A stretch of DNA of 64,000 nt from Chara braunii. Its lineage: Eukaryota; Streptophyta; Charophyceae; Charales; Characeae. Shown here one piece after another: positions 47,842 to 59,831 of this stretch. The stretch is taken from NCBI GenBank assembly GCA_003427395.1, contig BFEA01000295.1, forward strand, positions 1,517,247 through 1,581,246. Reading direction: 5' to 3'. How positions within the stretch are numbered: the first letter of the stretch is position 1; every line of letters begins with the position of its first letter. Position numbers and translations under genes: made by a program. The notes under the pieces are model-generated. The model did not search any database. It had not been told where the DNA came from and was given only the letters and a program-made list of their open reading frames with translations.

Positions 47842-47871
47842 TGAATAGAGCACCGGGATGTGCTCTATTCA
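47842..47871. repeat. Conserved hairpin, 3' LTR
   Basis: A perfect 12-bp stem (TGAATAGAGCAC with its complement) and a CGGGAT loop. Confidence 0.78.
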
Positions 47872-48529
47872 AAACACAGTCCGGTCTAGGTTGTAGGGAT
47901 ACGGTTCGGGTGGAGGAAAGTACTGTAGCGTTGAGGGTAAGGTCAGGTTCGGTAGAGGGGCCGCTGCTGCGACTTGGAGGGCGGTCAAGGGACTGTGAAC
48001 ATTGCATCCGGCCGAGAGTTGGACTGGTTGCTACTGCGTTTTTTCCTGGCCATCATTGCGGGGCCCTCAGGCGCATCAAGGTAACAAGGCCCTCTCCAGT
48101 GAGGTTGAACGCAACCCTCTTCTATTTGAGAGTCTGAACCTTTCTCCATCTATCCTTCTTCCTCTTAGTCTAGTCTGAGGTTACGAGAGGAAGGCGGCAG
48201 ACGGAATTGCAACCAGTGGGACCGCGGAGGTTCGTCCCACCGATTGCGGGAGCTCTGCCAGAGTCCAGGCGGGGTTTTGGAGGCAGGGAACTTCAGGTAT
48301 AATTTCGTTTAACGCGTGTGATTCATTCTCCTACTCGTTATCCTCTGGGTATATGAATGTGTATATGGAAGGCTATTACTTTTTTCTTGTTATGTATGTC
48401 AGGACATGCATTTTGAAAGGTAAATCGACAAGTATATAAGAGAGTTCAGATAAACTTGAGTGGAGTCAGAAGGAATCAACAGGGGGCAGATGGGATGAAG
48501 GTGGTTTGTATGCTTTAACCGGGTCAACC

Positions 48530-49745
48530 CAAGGTTGAGCTCCTCTAAGTTGATGTGGGCTCAATGCTGTCTTTTATTCATGTTTGCTGGGCTGAGTGTT
48601 TGATTTTGAGGGTTGGGCCTATCCTAAGTTGGACGGACCAGGCGCTGTTTTTTTTTTGGGTTTCTGAACAGGAGCATGGACACCCTAACTTGGGAAGTCT
48701 CAGAATTCTAGTGTTTCTTTTGTGGGTTGCTGACAACAGAGCTGGGAATACTCTAAGTTGCGTGGACTCAGTCCTGTGTGTGTTTTTTCTAAGGTGGACA
48801 CATGCATGAGGCCGAGGGTACCCTTAAGTTAAGGCGGCTCAGTCATAAGCCATGAACACAAGAGTCTGCTACACGTATACAATCTTGATATATATTATAT
48901 GAACCTATATCATCTGGCAGACCGGGCACCCTAGGTTGGGAAAGCTAGTCAGTAAGTCAGGTAGAACAAGAAGAGGAGAAAAGCTATGAAAAATATAATT
49001 AAGGTAACCAGGGCAGGTTGGACGTGCCCTTAAGTTATGGCGGCTCCGTCCTATGCTCATGACAAGACGAAGGAGCAGAGAGTTAGTATAAACCTATTTT
49101 ATTTTCCCCTTCTAAGCACAAGGCAAGTTTGGATGTCTCCCTAAGTTGGGTAGGTCTGATCATCTGCCTAATAAGAGAGAAACATACGAAGTTTGTGCGA
49201 GTATAAATGGTTGTTCTCATATATTTGTCATTACGGAGGCTAAGCGTACCCTTATGTTAGGGCGGCTTAGTCATACGTCGTTTGTACTTTGTTCAGGCAG
49301 ATTCTGTCTTATGTACCTAAACTGTTTAAGCTAGCTAGGCGTACCCTTAAGTTAGGGCAGCCTAGTGATATGCTCTTGTTGTTGTTGTTATGTAGGTTGG
49401 ACGTACCCTTACGTTAGGGCGGTCTGACCATTCGTCGTTCGTGCTTGTTTTAGGCAGGTTAGGCACACCCCTAAGTTGGGGCAGCCTAATCCTATGCCCT
49501 ATGTAACTTTGTGTAAGGCTGGCTAGACATACCCTTAAGTTAGGGCAGTATAGTCTTATGCTTCATGTCGTCAGTTTAAACAGAAGTCAGACGTACCCTT
49601 AAGTTAGGGCGGTCTGGTCATATGTTTTATGACTAGAGTTTATCTGGAGTTGGGCATACCCTTAAGTTAGGGCAGTCTTGTTATGCGTACTCTTACTTGT
49701 TTACTTAGGCAGGTTGGGCATGCCCTTAAGTTAGGGGTTTGTCTG
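48530..49745 (+). repeat. Hairpin array, about 16 units, 3' LTR
   Basis: It is homologous unit by unit with 27530-28750. Near 49590 the arms GTCAGAC and GTCTGGT pair with two G-T, whereas the 5' LTR unit (28582) is disrupted. Confidence 0.85.
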
Positions 49746-52588
49746 ATCCTATGCCATAAGCAAGGGGGCTTTTCTAAAGGGAGGAACTGAATGATCTAAC
49801 GAACTACTTGGGCTAATTGATGTGGGATTGTGAGAGACGTATGTGTATGCATGCTTGCGGGCTCTCACTTGGGGCGTCTCTTCAACAGGGTAACTGCTCT
49901 AGAAGCTCACCAAGTGCTGGAGCAATAGGTAGACTAGATGGATGATGGGAGGGAAAACTTGGGGTGAAGGAAGGGCCGACCCGGCTAGGAGTTAGGACCA
50001 ATGTTGTCCCTCAGTCCCATCCAGAGGTTGTGTTGGCCACCATTGATCCTGGATCGTTAAGAAGGTGTCAGAAGTTAGCCCCAAGTGTAGTTTGCTTTGT
50101 CTTTTCATCTTCTAGCTTCGTATAAATCTTGGCAGCCTCCTGTTCCTACGGAAAGCGCTGCCGAAATTTCTACAAATCTGGAGGAGTAAGTCACTTTTGG
50201 GCTCATAGAAATTCTGAAAAGGCATTTTTCCTACGGGAAGCGCTGCCGAAAATTCGCAGAATTTGAGGAGTTAGAATATTTTTCAGGTCCATTCTGATTA
50301 GAGGAGATACTCAGTGAGTTGGTACTAGTAGAGGAGCTAGGATACAACTAGGGGGAATGTTCTCCCCTTGGCACAGGCATAAGGAGTACTTTCATTTGGC
50401 CTGTACTGTGGTGCAGGTTTTCGTATTATCATTTGAAAGCTTGGTCTGATCAGACTATTTCGTCAACATGATCATTCTTCTGTTATCACTGATAATAGGT
50501 CGGTGGCCGATTCGTGGTTTACGACTCAACCCCAATTCACCCTCAATACTCAACCTAAAAAGGCTTTAGCTCTGTTGATTCTATTGTTTTGTTGAGGTTT
50601 TACCCAGACTTTTATTGAATGGTCATTTAACAAAGGTACTGAGTATTTAATTATGGTTGGTTGGCTGGAGATTGGGGCTTGCATGGCTAAAGCAAGGGGT
50701 ATGAGTGAAGAGGGTGGTTGGAGTTGACTCCGTGTAGTGTGTGGATCTTTGTTTGATTCTGTGATGTGATTGAAGGTATGTATGGAAGAGTCTCATTTGA
50801 GTTATGTTGAGTGATCGTGTCTTGGATGCAGATGGGCAAACCACACAACTGTCGTGAGAGTGAACTACCCCACAACCTTTGTGTTTGAGTGAGACTGTTA
50901 TGTACCTGTCCTGTTGAAATAAGCGTACGTTCAGGCAACCCCCACTGGGCTAATCCCGACGGTGCCCTTTCTGTGGATGTTGAGAGCAGTTGTGTTTCAT
51001 CCTTGTTGAAAGTTATTTTGGTGGAACGATAAGGTTCCGGGCGGAAGGGTTAGCGTGTCGCTGGTGGTGCACCAGACAACTCACCACTGCGCCAAATTCC
51101 TTCCTGCCCTAGGGGCCGTCTTACCCCGCACCCTTTGGGGCACCTCAGGGTGCACAACACGAAGAGGCCCTCAGGCCGGTTTTGCGCCTGTCAAAGGGTT
51201 ACCTCCCCTAGCGCGCGCTTCAGCCAACGCCTGAGCGTCGGAAATCACCCCACGACTCAGAAGAGACCATTTGGGTATGGGCACCACATAATCCGTCATC
51301 ATCGCGGATACTCGCGTACAGCTGCATGGTAAATTGGTATGTGTAGGCCCTGCGTCCACGCGATCTTATACTAAATCCGCGTGCGCCGCACTTACCGATT
51401 CTCGCACTAAAGTTATGGGTCAGGCGGCGAGAACCAATGCGCGTTATGACTAACAGATTCGGGTTTTTCGGTATCGCGAAGCGACGCACGGGCAAACTAC
51501 CAGTCCCAGTCAACCCATGGGAGTCCGTGTACGGGTCTTCATTACCCCAGACATCGGGTAGCCTATGGGTCTGATTTTCGGGTTCCCTCCGCGCGTGCGT
51601 CGTTTGCGTTCGCCTACCCCCTTCATCTTAGGAAGCCACCAAACCATACGAATTGGGATAAGTTCCTCTTTCGAATTTTCATGGTTGGACGTTGTGGTCC
51701 GTGGCAGCCGTCAAAGTAAAACCCCTTGATATTTGACTACCACGACAGCCCTGAAGCTGTGTACTCAACCCGTCTGCACAGGGTGCAGAAGAGGGTGTGG
51801 TCGTCAACCGTGCATGGCGGTTGTCTGGCGTCGAAAGATTACCCCTCAAAGCGCCTGTCAGCCGACACTTGAGTGTCGAACGCGACCCTCGAGATTATCA
51901 AGGGCCGCGAGGCTACGAGTACCACATAGTACCCCATCGGCGCGAGTGCTTGCGTATGCCCGCATGGCTGGTTGATATGAAGAGACCATGTGTTTGCTCG
52001 ACACTTATACGGAAGTCCGGCGCGTGATACCTATTTGATTCTTGCCGCATAAAGTTATGGGTCGGATACTGAAAGGACTAGGAGTATTGTTGTGTTGTGG
52101 TGTTGTTTGTAGTGGTTGTTTTGTGTGTTTCCAGGTGTTATGCGTGGTAAGTGTGAGTATTGTGGTGTAACGCGTGGTGTGTGTGATGCGTCCTAGTCGA
52201 CCGGCGCCGAGTCGCGATTGGGACCTCAACCCCCCCAATACGTCGATTTGCGTGCGAGTTCGATTTTCGGGCATTCGACCGCGCGTAAACCCCCTATGCT
52301 AAAGTGAACGAGAAACGCCATCGGTTGGGTCACCTCTGCAATTACATACGAAAAGCTCTTGCATGTGGTTCAGTTGCTCGGCAGGGATACGCCCAGATAA
52401 GGGATGGTGACAGCTCCCGCAGGTGGAGGTAAGCGGTGCCTCGCGTGACCCTGTTCTGTCGTAGGGGCTCGCGAGAGGTTCGGCAGGCGCACTCGGCCGG
52501 AGCGGCAAAACGCTCTCCACGACAAGTGCTGCATAATCCTGCGTGACGAGGCCAGGAGGTTCCCCGTGCGGGACCGATGCACTCGACA

Positions 52589-54249
52589 GCGGGCTTGTCC
52601 TCAGCAATCTCCTCAGCCAGAGGAGGAGGAAGAGGGTCAGTCGGCTGAGCAGGGGCATATATCTCAGCACGACGAGCACGATCATATGCACGCACCAACA
52701 TCCCAAGTAGCCTCCTCATCACGATAACCCCTCCAACGCACAAGGTACTCGATGCGTGGAGGGCTATCGTCGGTCACTCGGCGAGATACGATGTCGGAAA
52801 CGACGAACTCCTCGTGACCGTCCACCATGATAGGTGAAGGGCGCTCATACGTGAGTACGGCAAAGCACTCGGAAGGTCTGTGATAAGGACGCAACAAGGA
52901 GACGTGGTAAACATCGTGTACGTGAGTCTGTCGAAGGTAATCAGGTAGCTTCACACGGAAGTTGACCGGACTAGCAATTGTATCTGAAGCAACCGCCTGA
53001 AGGATGCGGCATGGACTGAAAAAACGACGCCTGAACTTGCGAAGCGTATCCGCTTCGAGCTGTTAGTGGCTTGCGTCGACGAGCACGTCATCACTGACTT
53101 TGAATGGATGATTTATTCGTGATCGGTTCGCTCGTGCGGCCATGCGAGTCTGGGAGTCGGCTAGACTCTCCTGTGCGCGCTTCATAATCGCCGCCATGTG
53201 GGCGATCCAATCATCAAGCACAGGACAATGAGTGTCTGGGCGCAACCGCGATGGTCGTAGGAAGTCTGCGGGTACGCGAGGGTGGTAGCCAAGGTCGCAA
53301 TAGAATGGCGACATCCCCGTGGCAGGCGAAACAGCGTGGTTGTACATAATCTCCTCGTGGGCTAAGTGTAAGTCGCACTGTTGGTCATCCTTAACGAACT
53401 TTCGGAGGATATTACCGAGAGTTTTATTGGTGACCTCAGTCTGACGATCGTCTGAGGGTGGTAAGACGATGAGAAGCGGAGCTGAGATCCGTACACCTCG
53501 CGTAGGCGTTGCCAGAATGTGCTGGTAAAGCACGGGTCACGGTCGGAGATGATGCTCTGAGGTAAGCCGTGATCTCTCACGACTCGGTCGAAGACGATGT
53601 CGGCGACCTCACGAGCGCTAATGCAATAGCGGCACAGGACAAAACGTGGACGCTTCCTGAAGCGATTGACGACGACCAAGATAGCATCATGACCGCGCTC
53701 AGTGGGTGGGCGGAGGGGACCAATGAAATCCATCGAGATGGACTACCAACGACCTTCGGGTATGGGTAAGGGCTGAAGTAACCCATACGGGAGGTGGTTC
53801 GCACTGTTCACCTCCTGACAGGTAGGACACTTCTGAATGTAGGCTTTGACGAAGTCCTGGGACTTCGGCCAGATGTATAGGCGGCAAACACGAGCCAACG
53901 TCTTGTGGAAGCCAATATGACCGACAGCTGCCTGGTCATGAAACTCTGCTACAGCCTGCACGTGGAGCTGTCCGATGGATGGAACGAAGATACGTGGTTC
54001 TAGCTTACCAGATCTGCCATGCCAGTACACGAGACCGTTCTCACCGAGGGAGCATAAGGGAACGGTCTTGCCACTTCGCAGTGTCGAGTGGATGACGCGA
54101 TAATCCGGGCAGTGACGGTACTGGGTGCGATATGCGCTGATCACCGACTGATCAACAGTGGTGACGGAGATGGCAACAAGATGGATGGGTTCCTGATTGT
54201 GGTCAGAACGGCGGGACAAGGCACCGGCGACACGGTTCGTTTCACCCTT
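52589..54249 (-). pseudogene. Chromovirus integrase and chromodomain
   Basis: Reading on the minus strand, an H2C2 zinc module (FHDQAAVGHIGFHKT, KCPTCQ) near 53830-53960 is followed by the core MDFIGPL (first Asp) and SDRDPCFTS (second Asp). After a frameshift near 53450 comes TEVTNKTLG (Glu). The GPY/F-type end HDVYHVSLLRPYH lies near 52910. A chromodomain follows (EFVVSDIVSRR, EYLVRWRGY, EATWDV; 52690-52810), which in this group targets integration to marked chromatin. The protein is severed at 52589 by the giant element; its last residues are at 21744-21835. Confidence 0.88.
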
Positions 54250-54956
54250 GATAGGCTGAGTGGTGAAACTGAACTCGAATAAGTCATGCCACCAACATGC
54301 CTGTCGAGGGGAGAGTTTGGGCTTCGTGAGGAAAGCCTAGACAACTGGGTTGTCCGTGCGCACCGTGAAGGGCGCCTTGTGCAGGTAATGACACCAATGC
54401 CAAATAGCATAAACTACTGCGAGAACCTCACGTTCATCGGCCCCGTAGTTTATCTGGGCAGGCAGTAACTGACGGGAGTAAAAGGCGATCCGGCAATCCC
54501 CAGCACGAGCCTCGACAGTCCCATTCTCCGCGATGGTCGGGGAGTAAGTAACGGGAGGACTGTTAGTGGAGGGAAGTGGTAGGAGGGTAGGCGTCAGTCG
54601 AGAAGCAGTGTCAGCAGGAAAAGGGGGGGAAGGAGGAACATGAGGATAAGATGAATCCGGAGGAGAGGGAAACACCTGAGAGAGGACTGGTCCTACTGCA
54701 AAATCTGACGCATCGGTGGTGACGATAAAGGGATGATCAAAATCGGGAAGAGGCGAAGAACCGACGCACAAGTCACCGTCTTCTTGAGGGCGCAAAAGGC
54801 GTCCTCACACAGGGGTGTCCAAAACCACTACGGGTTCTTCCGGAGGAGGGTGGAGGTAAGGACGTAGGAATACCTAGCGTATCCCTGGATAAAATTACTA
54901 TAGTAGCTAGTGAGGCGTAAGAAACTGTGAAGCTGCTTAGCAGAGGTGGGGACGGG
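54250..54956 (-). pseudogene. Chromovirus RNase H with Pro-rich insertion
   Basis: FIVTTDASDFAVGPVLSQ gives the first catalytic Asp; YGADEREVLAVVYAI the Glu; FTVRTDN the Asp; VAGALSRR the end. Between the first block and AFYSRQLLPAQINY lies an extra stretch of about 55 residues rich in Pro, Ser and Thr, absent from typical Ty3/gypsy RNase H. A stop follows RTDNPVV. Confidence 0.8.
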
Positions 54957-55985
54957 TCACTCTGCAATAGCAGTGATCTTTGCGTCGTCCATGTGGAGAC
55001 CTTGATCAGACAAATGGTGTCCTAGGAAGTCCACTTTGCGCTGGACAAAGCGACACTTACTAAGCTTGGCATAGAAGTCATGCTTGCGTAAGCGTGGTAG
55101 GACATCGCGGAGGTGTCTAATATGGTCTTCTAAGGTACGATTGTAGACCAAGATGTCGTCCACGTATACGAGAACTTGTTCTTCAAGGATGTCCTTGAAG
55201 ATGTCGTTCATCGCTGTCTGGAAGGTAGCGGGTACATTGGTGAGGCCGAATGGCATTACCGTGAACTCGTAGTGGCCGAAGCCCGACCGGAAGACGATCT
55301 TCGGTTGATCCTCTGCGTGAACGCGGATCTGGTGGTAACCGCTACAAAGATCGATCTTCGTGAAGAAGCGGTTGCCTGCCAGACGGTCAAACAGCTCATC
55401 CGCGAGGGGCATGGGATAGTTGTTCTTAACTGTGTAACGGCTAAGGCCGCAGTAGTCGATGCAGAGGCAGAGAGTTCCGTCCGCTTTGCGAGCAAAGAGG
55501 ACTGGTGCACCCCAAGGGGAGTTACTGGGTTTAATGAAACCCAATCGAAGGAGCTTATCAAGCTGACGCTTGAGTTTTGTCGCCTCTGGAATCGAGAGTC
55601 AGTACGGTGCCCGATGGTGAACACGATAGTCAGGCACGAGCTAGATAGAATGTTCAACACCGCGTATCGGAGGGATCCCGCTGTATGAGAAATACAGAGG
55701 GAAGACATCGTGGTACTCTCGAATCAGGTCGCGAACGATCGACTCTAAGTCTGCCGTGAACCGTGTGAGTTCCTCAGCGTCTGCTTCGGCACGAGACGTA
55801 TTTGTGGGCTCGACAGTCGATGGCGCAGGGGTTTGGGACGTGGAGGGTGTATCCGCAGGCTGACGGGTGGACGTAGAGATGGGAGCCGCAAAGATGGAGG
55901 AAGGGTCAGGGGGATCGGGCTCCAGAGAGATGAGCTCAACCTCAGGACAGAGTGGATCATAGCGAAGAAGATCCATAACGTTCAC
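54957..55985 (-). pseudogene. pol: Chromovirus reverse transcriptase
   Basis: An open frame 55544-54957 has the palm domain: [13 protein letters not shown] (Asp 65), [13 protein letters not shown] and [11 protein letters not shown] (YVDD 127-130), then the [14 protein letters not shown] connection. The upstream part (55985-55545) is in another frame with the linker. A frameshift lies near 55550. This is the classic chromovirus type, unlike the RT at 35.5-36.1 kb. Confidence 0.9.
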
Positions 55986-56893
55986 TGAGTAGAACGTGAC
56001 GTCCTCCTGTCGTATGACGTGAGCAAACTGACGAGGGCAAGTGAAGGCGATGTTGGGGTGGGACTCTGAGGGACGAGGGTCCTGGGAAGGTAGGTCGGGA
56101 GGGGTGTCGCCCGTGGTTTCGATGAAGGGGATACAATGGGTTTGACCACACTTCGTTTTGAGAACGAGTGTCTCAGTCGCTCATTCCGCCTCTGTGTCAC
56201 GGAACCGGCGAGACCAGGGATTGCCAATAATAAAATCGTACCCAGTCTCCAGCACGTCGAAGTATGGGGAGGAATGGTAGCGTTGAGGCGCCTGGATACT
56301 ATCCGATGGCCGGAGGGTGAAGAGTAGTGGAGGTCGGGGACGGTCTGATCGAAGAAGCGCTGCGTCTTGTTATCTCCGAGGGTAACGGAGATAGGAGAGC
56401 GAGACCCGGAGGTAGCTAGGCGAGCTTCCCTAACCACGTGAGGGTGAACGAAATCTCTCTGCGAGATGAAGTCCCATAAAGTACGATACACCGTCGTAGA
56501 TGTCCCCAGGCGAATAGGGATGATGGGGAGGGTGCGATCAGGGACAGAGAGCAGAGCGAAAAGACGACGCAGGACGTTTACGTGTCTTGTGAGTCGCTCC
56601 TGGCGAGCCTGAAGGATGCTCAAATCCAGGAGAGATGACACAACGTCATCGCGAGTCGCCAGCTGAGCATTACAACGAGTTGTGCGAGTGGCACGACGCG
56701 TCGGAAGTCTGCGGGGGGAAGGACTAGATGTGGCGGTCAGTTGTGGGGCAGACGGTACCTCGACAGACGGTGGGTCAGATGGAACTGCATCTGTCGTGTC
56801 CTGAGGTTCCTTTGGTGGGGTAGCCAAAGGGGCATACCGTGACTCGGTGGTCGGGAAGTCGGCTACATGCCAAGCCTCATCGATACGCTGCAC
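55986..56893 (-). pseudogene. Chromovirus protease/linker region
   Basis: A Pro/Ser/Arg-rich linker leads to a protease remnant whose C-terminal motif YDFIIGNPW lies at 56207-56250 in a second frame. The DSGA-type active site is not visible; the equivalent position near 56490 reads without it. Two frames alternate here. Confidence 0.6.
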
Positions 56894-58046
56894 CGTGACT
56901 AGGTGGGTGGGGCTGGCCGGGCCGGGCCGGGGGGGGAGTGAGATCGACGCTGACGAGAGATGTCAGCATAGTGCCGATCGAGGGCGGTATGATATGGACA
57001 CCGTGAGGAGGTGTGTCCATCTAGGCGGCAACGAAGGCAGCCGCGACGGGCCTCGAGGGCGGCACGCTCCTCAGGGGATAGAGCTCTACGAGGAGGGACA
57101 AAATCTTGCGGGAGGTCTATCTGAGCAACCGTGGGTGTGCAGGCGCCAGCTTGTGCAACCCGACTGCGCCGACGACCCATGGTCGACATGGCCATTTGCA
57201 GGCGCTCGGCCACCGGGATAGTGTCGTCATCCAAGTGGTACTGGATGACATCCTGGAGCTCGATGTCCTCGGGGGTATCCCCAATGGTAGGGTCGAGCTC
57301 GGCTGAGGTGTCCTCTCCATACTCGAGAGAATTATAGTGCCGTGAGAATGGCGTCCAGGTCGAGCCAGGCGACGAAAACGACCAGCAAACGAGGAGCGGC
57401 CTCTGGTGGTACCACGAGACTGGGAGGTGGCGGCTGGCCGCGAAGAGGATGGGGCGACAAAAAAGCGACTGCACATCCTCTGATACTGACGCGCAACCTC
57501 ATAGGCCTGCTCCGCGGAAGAGAATGATCGTCGCCATAACTCTAAGCGGTAGTCAGTCGGCAGGCTGACGAGGAACTGGTCAGTGAGTGTGACCTCCGGT
57601 AGGAATGTCTCATCACAAACAAGGCGGACATCTTGAAACACCCGGATGTGACGCTCGAGGTCGGCCGGTGTAGAGGACCCGGACCATCGGGTCTGGGTGA
57701 CGCGGTCTAAAGTGTCAGTGGCGTCCTGACGAGCGCGTATGCGGTCCTGAAGGAAAGTTGCGAAGTCTACAAGAGTAGGGACCTCACCCACGCGGAGGCG
57801 CTGGGTATAATAGTCCTCCCACGCGGTGGAAGGGCTACCTCGCAATTTGGTTGCGAGCACATCGCACCACAACTCCTGACAGGTGGTCGTCATAGAGAGT
57901 GCGCTCGTTGCTATCTGCAACCAGTGAGAGACACGGTGTCGGGCGACCGAAGGCCAGTCGGTCGCCCTAATACCGACAGATTGACCCTTAGAAAAGTTGT
58001 CTGAGAGATAATCGACCAGGACTTTTGTCAGAACTATTGGGGAAAA
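56894..58046 (-). pseudogene. gag: Chromovirus gag, N-terminus missing
   Basis: The frame is open from about 58046 without an ATG. The core includes LRGSPSTAWEDYYTQRL and QFLVSLPTDYRLELWRRSF, typical of Ty3/gypsy Gag. After a frameshift near 57350 the second frame ends with a CCHC knuckle CLRCRLDGHTSSRC near 57000-57030. Upstream of 58046 no LTR or primer site is recognised, so the 5' end of this element is lost or rearranged. Confidence 0.82.
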
Positions 58047-59831
58047 TTAAGGGTAACTAGACCGCCCCTAAATTTGGATGTGTCAACCATCGAGACTACC
58101 CCTCAAAATTGGCAAAAGGGACTATCTTTTCCGCCGCCCTAACGTCTACCTTATTTCTGCCCGCCCCAAGCCTGTCCCCGAGATGGTCAGCTGCGGGACG
58201 GCAATGTGAGAGTAGGTCTAGGCGTGACCCTTCTACAGTGCACAATTAGGGCAGAAAGGAACCCTCAAATATCGGTAATTTTAATATTAAAATTAAAAAT
58301 GAGGAAAAAGAAACAAAACAGCAGAAGGGAAGAGAAAAACGGAATATTCTTTAATCTATTTAAATCCTTTGGCATTTAATTCTTAATGGGGACGCCCTCT
58401 ATTACCGATATTTCTGATAATAGAATTAAAAACATGGAAAAGAATCAAAAGCAATAAAAGAACAGAAAACAAAGGATTTTGGTTATTCAATTGAATTCCA
58501 TCGGAATTTATTTTTGACGAAATTGTTTGTATTATCGTTTTTTTTTATAATGGAATTAAGAACTTTGAAAAATAAATAAAATGATAAGAAGGAAGAAAAA
58601 CCAGGATTATTGAATGATAGACGAAATTCTGCTCAATTTATTCGCGATCGGAACTACCTCCGGATTACTTATTCACTCTATTTCTGACGATCTTCACTAT
58701 TTTGCGATGATTGAGATTGCTCGCATGACCTGTTTGATTTCCCCGATCGCCTCACCGCGACTCATGTGCTATGAGTAGTGTTGCAGTTGTGTTACTTATG
58801 TCGAGCCATCCGCGTCATTGTGTCGGTGTGGATGCTACTGGGGTTCGAAGATGAGGTTCGGGGCAGGTTCGAAACTATCACGGTAGGGCTGCATGGGTTC
58901 GACATCGACATGTTTCAGGTTCGGTATGGGCACGGCGTCGGCATGGTACGGTTGTCTCATATTCGGTAATGGTTCAGCATCATTGATATACACACCGCAA
59001 ATCATTTTCAGATTCGGTATTGATACGGTATTGGCTCGACACCGGTATGGTACGGGCTATTCAGGTTCGGGTAGGTGTGGTATGATGTCTACATTGGTTC
59101 GGTACTATCACGGGGGTGCGGCGTTGTACGGTATTTGACATATTTCAATTCCGACACTGTTATCTCATTGCGGCAACATGGTTGGTACGGCACGACAACG
59201 GATTCATCAACGACGTGTCACTACATTCCGTATTGGACAAGTCCGGTTACTGGTTCGGGCCTGGTCCGGTTTTCTGCAAGTCAGAACTTTTGTGACAGGT
59301 ACGGTGCGCTGGTCCGTGACAGGGGCGCCACCGTCTTTGGGACAGCGTTGGGACAAACCATCGCAGTTCGATGTTGGGATGATTGGTAAGACCTGGGATT
59401 TTCCGGTACTATTAATTTGAGTATTGTTGGCGTCACAGATTTGACACTGATATGGAAATGGTGCAAACACCAAACCCGAGACGGATATTTCAGGCTCGGT
59501 ATGACTGGACGCGGGTGATTATGACAAGTTAACCTGGTACTGTGCCTGTTGCTACATGGCCTTTGGACTTAAGGGTGTGGTACCAAGCTACGATCTGGGA
59601 TCGTGAATCGAGTGCCGGGCCTAACGGCCGACCCTGTTTATTCCCTGATATTGGGTCTGGAGTCTGGTTGCCGCTCGTGCCGCTGATCTTGGCTGCCCGA
59701 CTACGAGCGAGGCATTGACTGTATATAGTCGGGTCTGGTGGGGAAAAAGGGGGGATTCATTCGGACGGGGGACCAGATAAAGTGCGTCAGGTGTGCGCAG
59801 CGACCTCACGGGTTTGGCGTCACTACATCCC
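58047..59831. repeat. AT-rich tandem and GGTTCGGTA-type degenerate repeats
   Basis: 58260-58640 holds three diverged units of about 130 bp (near 58268, 58401, 58531) with TATTACCGAT..ATTAAAAA-type sequence, resembling retroelement leader DNA at 63060-63130. 58840-59550 has many short variants of GGTTCGGTATGG and GGTACGG. No coding signal. Confidence 0.5.

Larger units (their letters stand above)
21836..52588 (+). mobile_element. Giant Ty3/gypsy-type LTR retrotransposon, 30.75 kb
   Basis: Two direct repeats of 9.75 and 9.72 kb both begin TGTCG and end CGACA. They are flanked by GCGG at 21832-21835 and 52589-52592, giving a 4-bp target duplication. A tRNA-Asp primer site follows the left repeat. 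The 11.3-kb interior encodes gag, protease, RT, RNase H and integrase in that order, then a second gag-like gene. All coding parts carry stops or frameshifts, and the LTRs differ at many positions, so the insertion is not recent. It interrupts a minus-strand chromovirus. No clear polypurine tract is visible before 42866. Confidence 0.9.
42866..52588 (+). mobile_element. 3' LTR of giant element (9723 bp)
   Basis: It matches 21836-31583 throughout. Sub-features at equivalent places are the terminal palindrome 42871-42900, U6-like segment 44003-44075, TATAAATA 46217, hairpin 47842-47871 and hairpin array 48530-49745. A few N bases occur near 47214. Its hairpins are often better paired than those of the 5' LTR, for example near 49590 and 49655. 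Confidence 0.9.
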
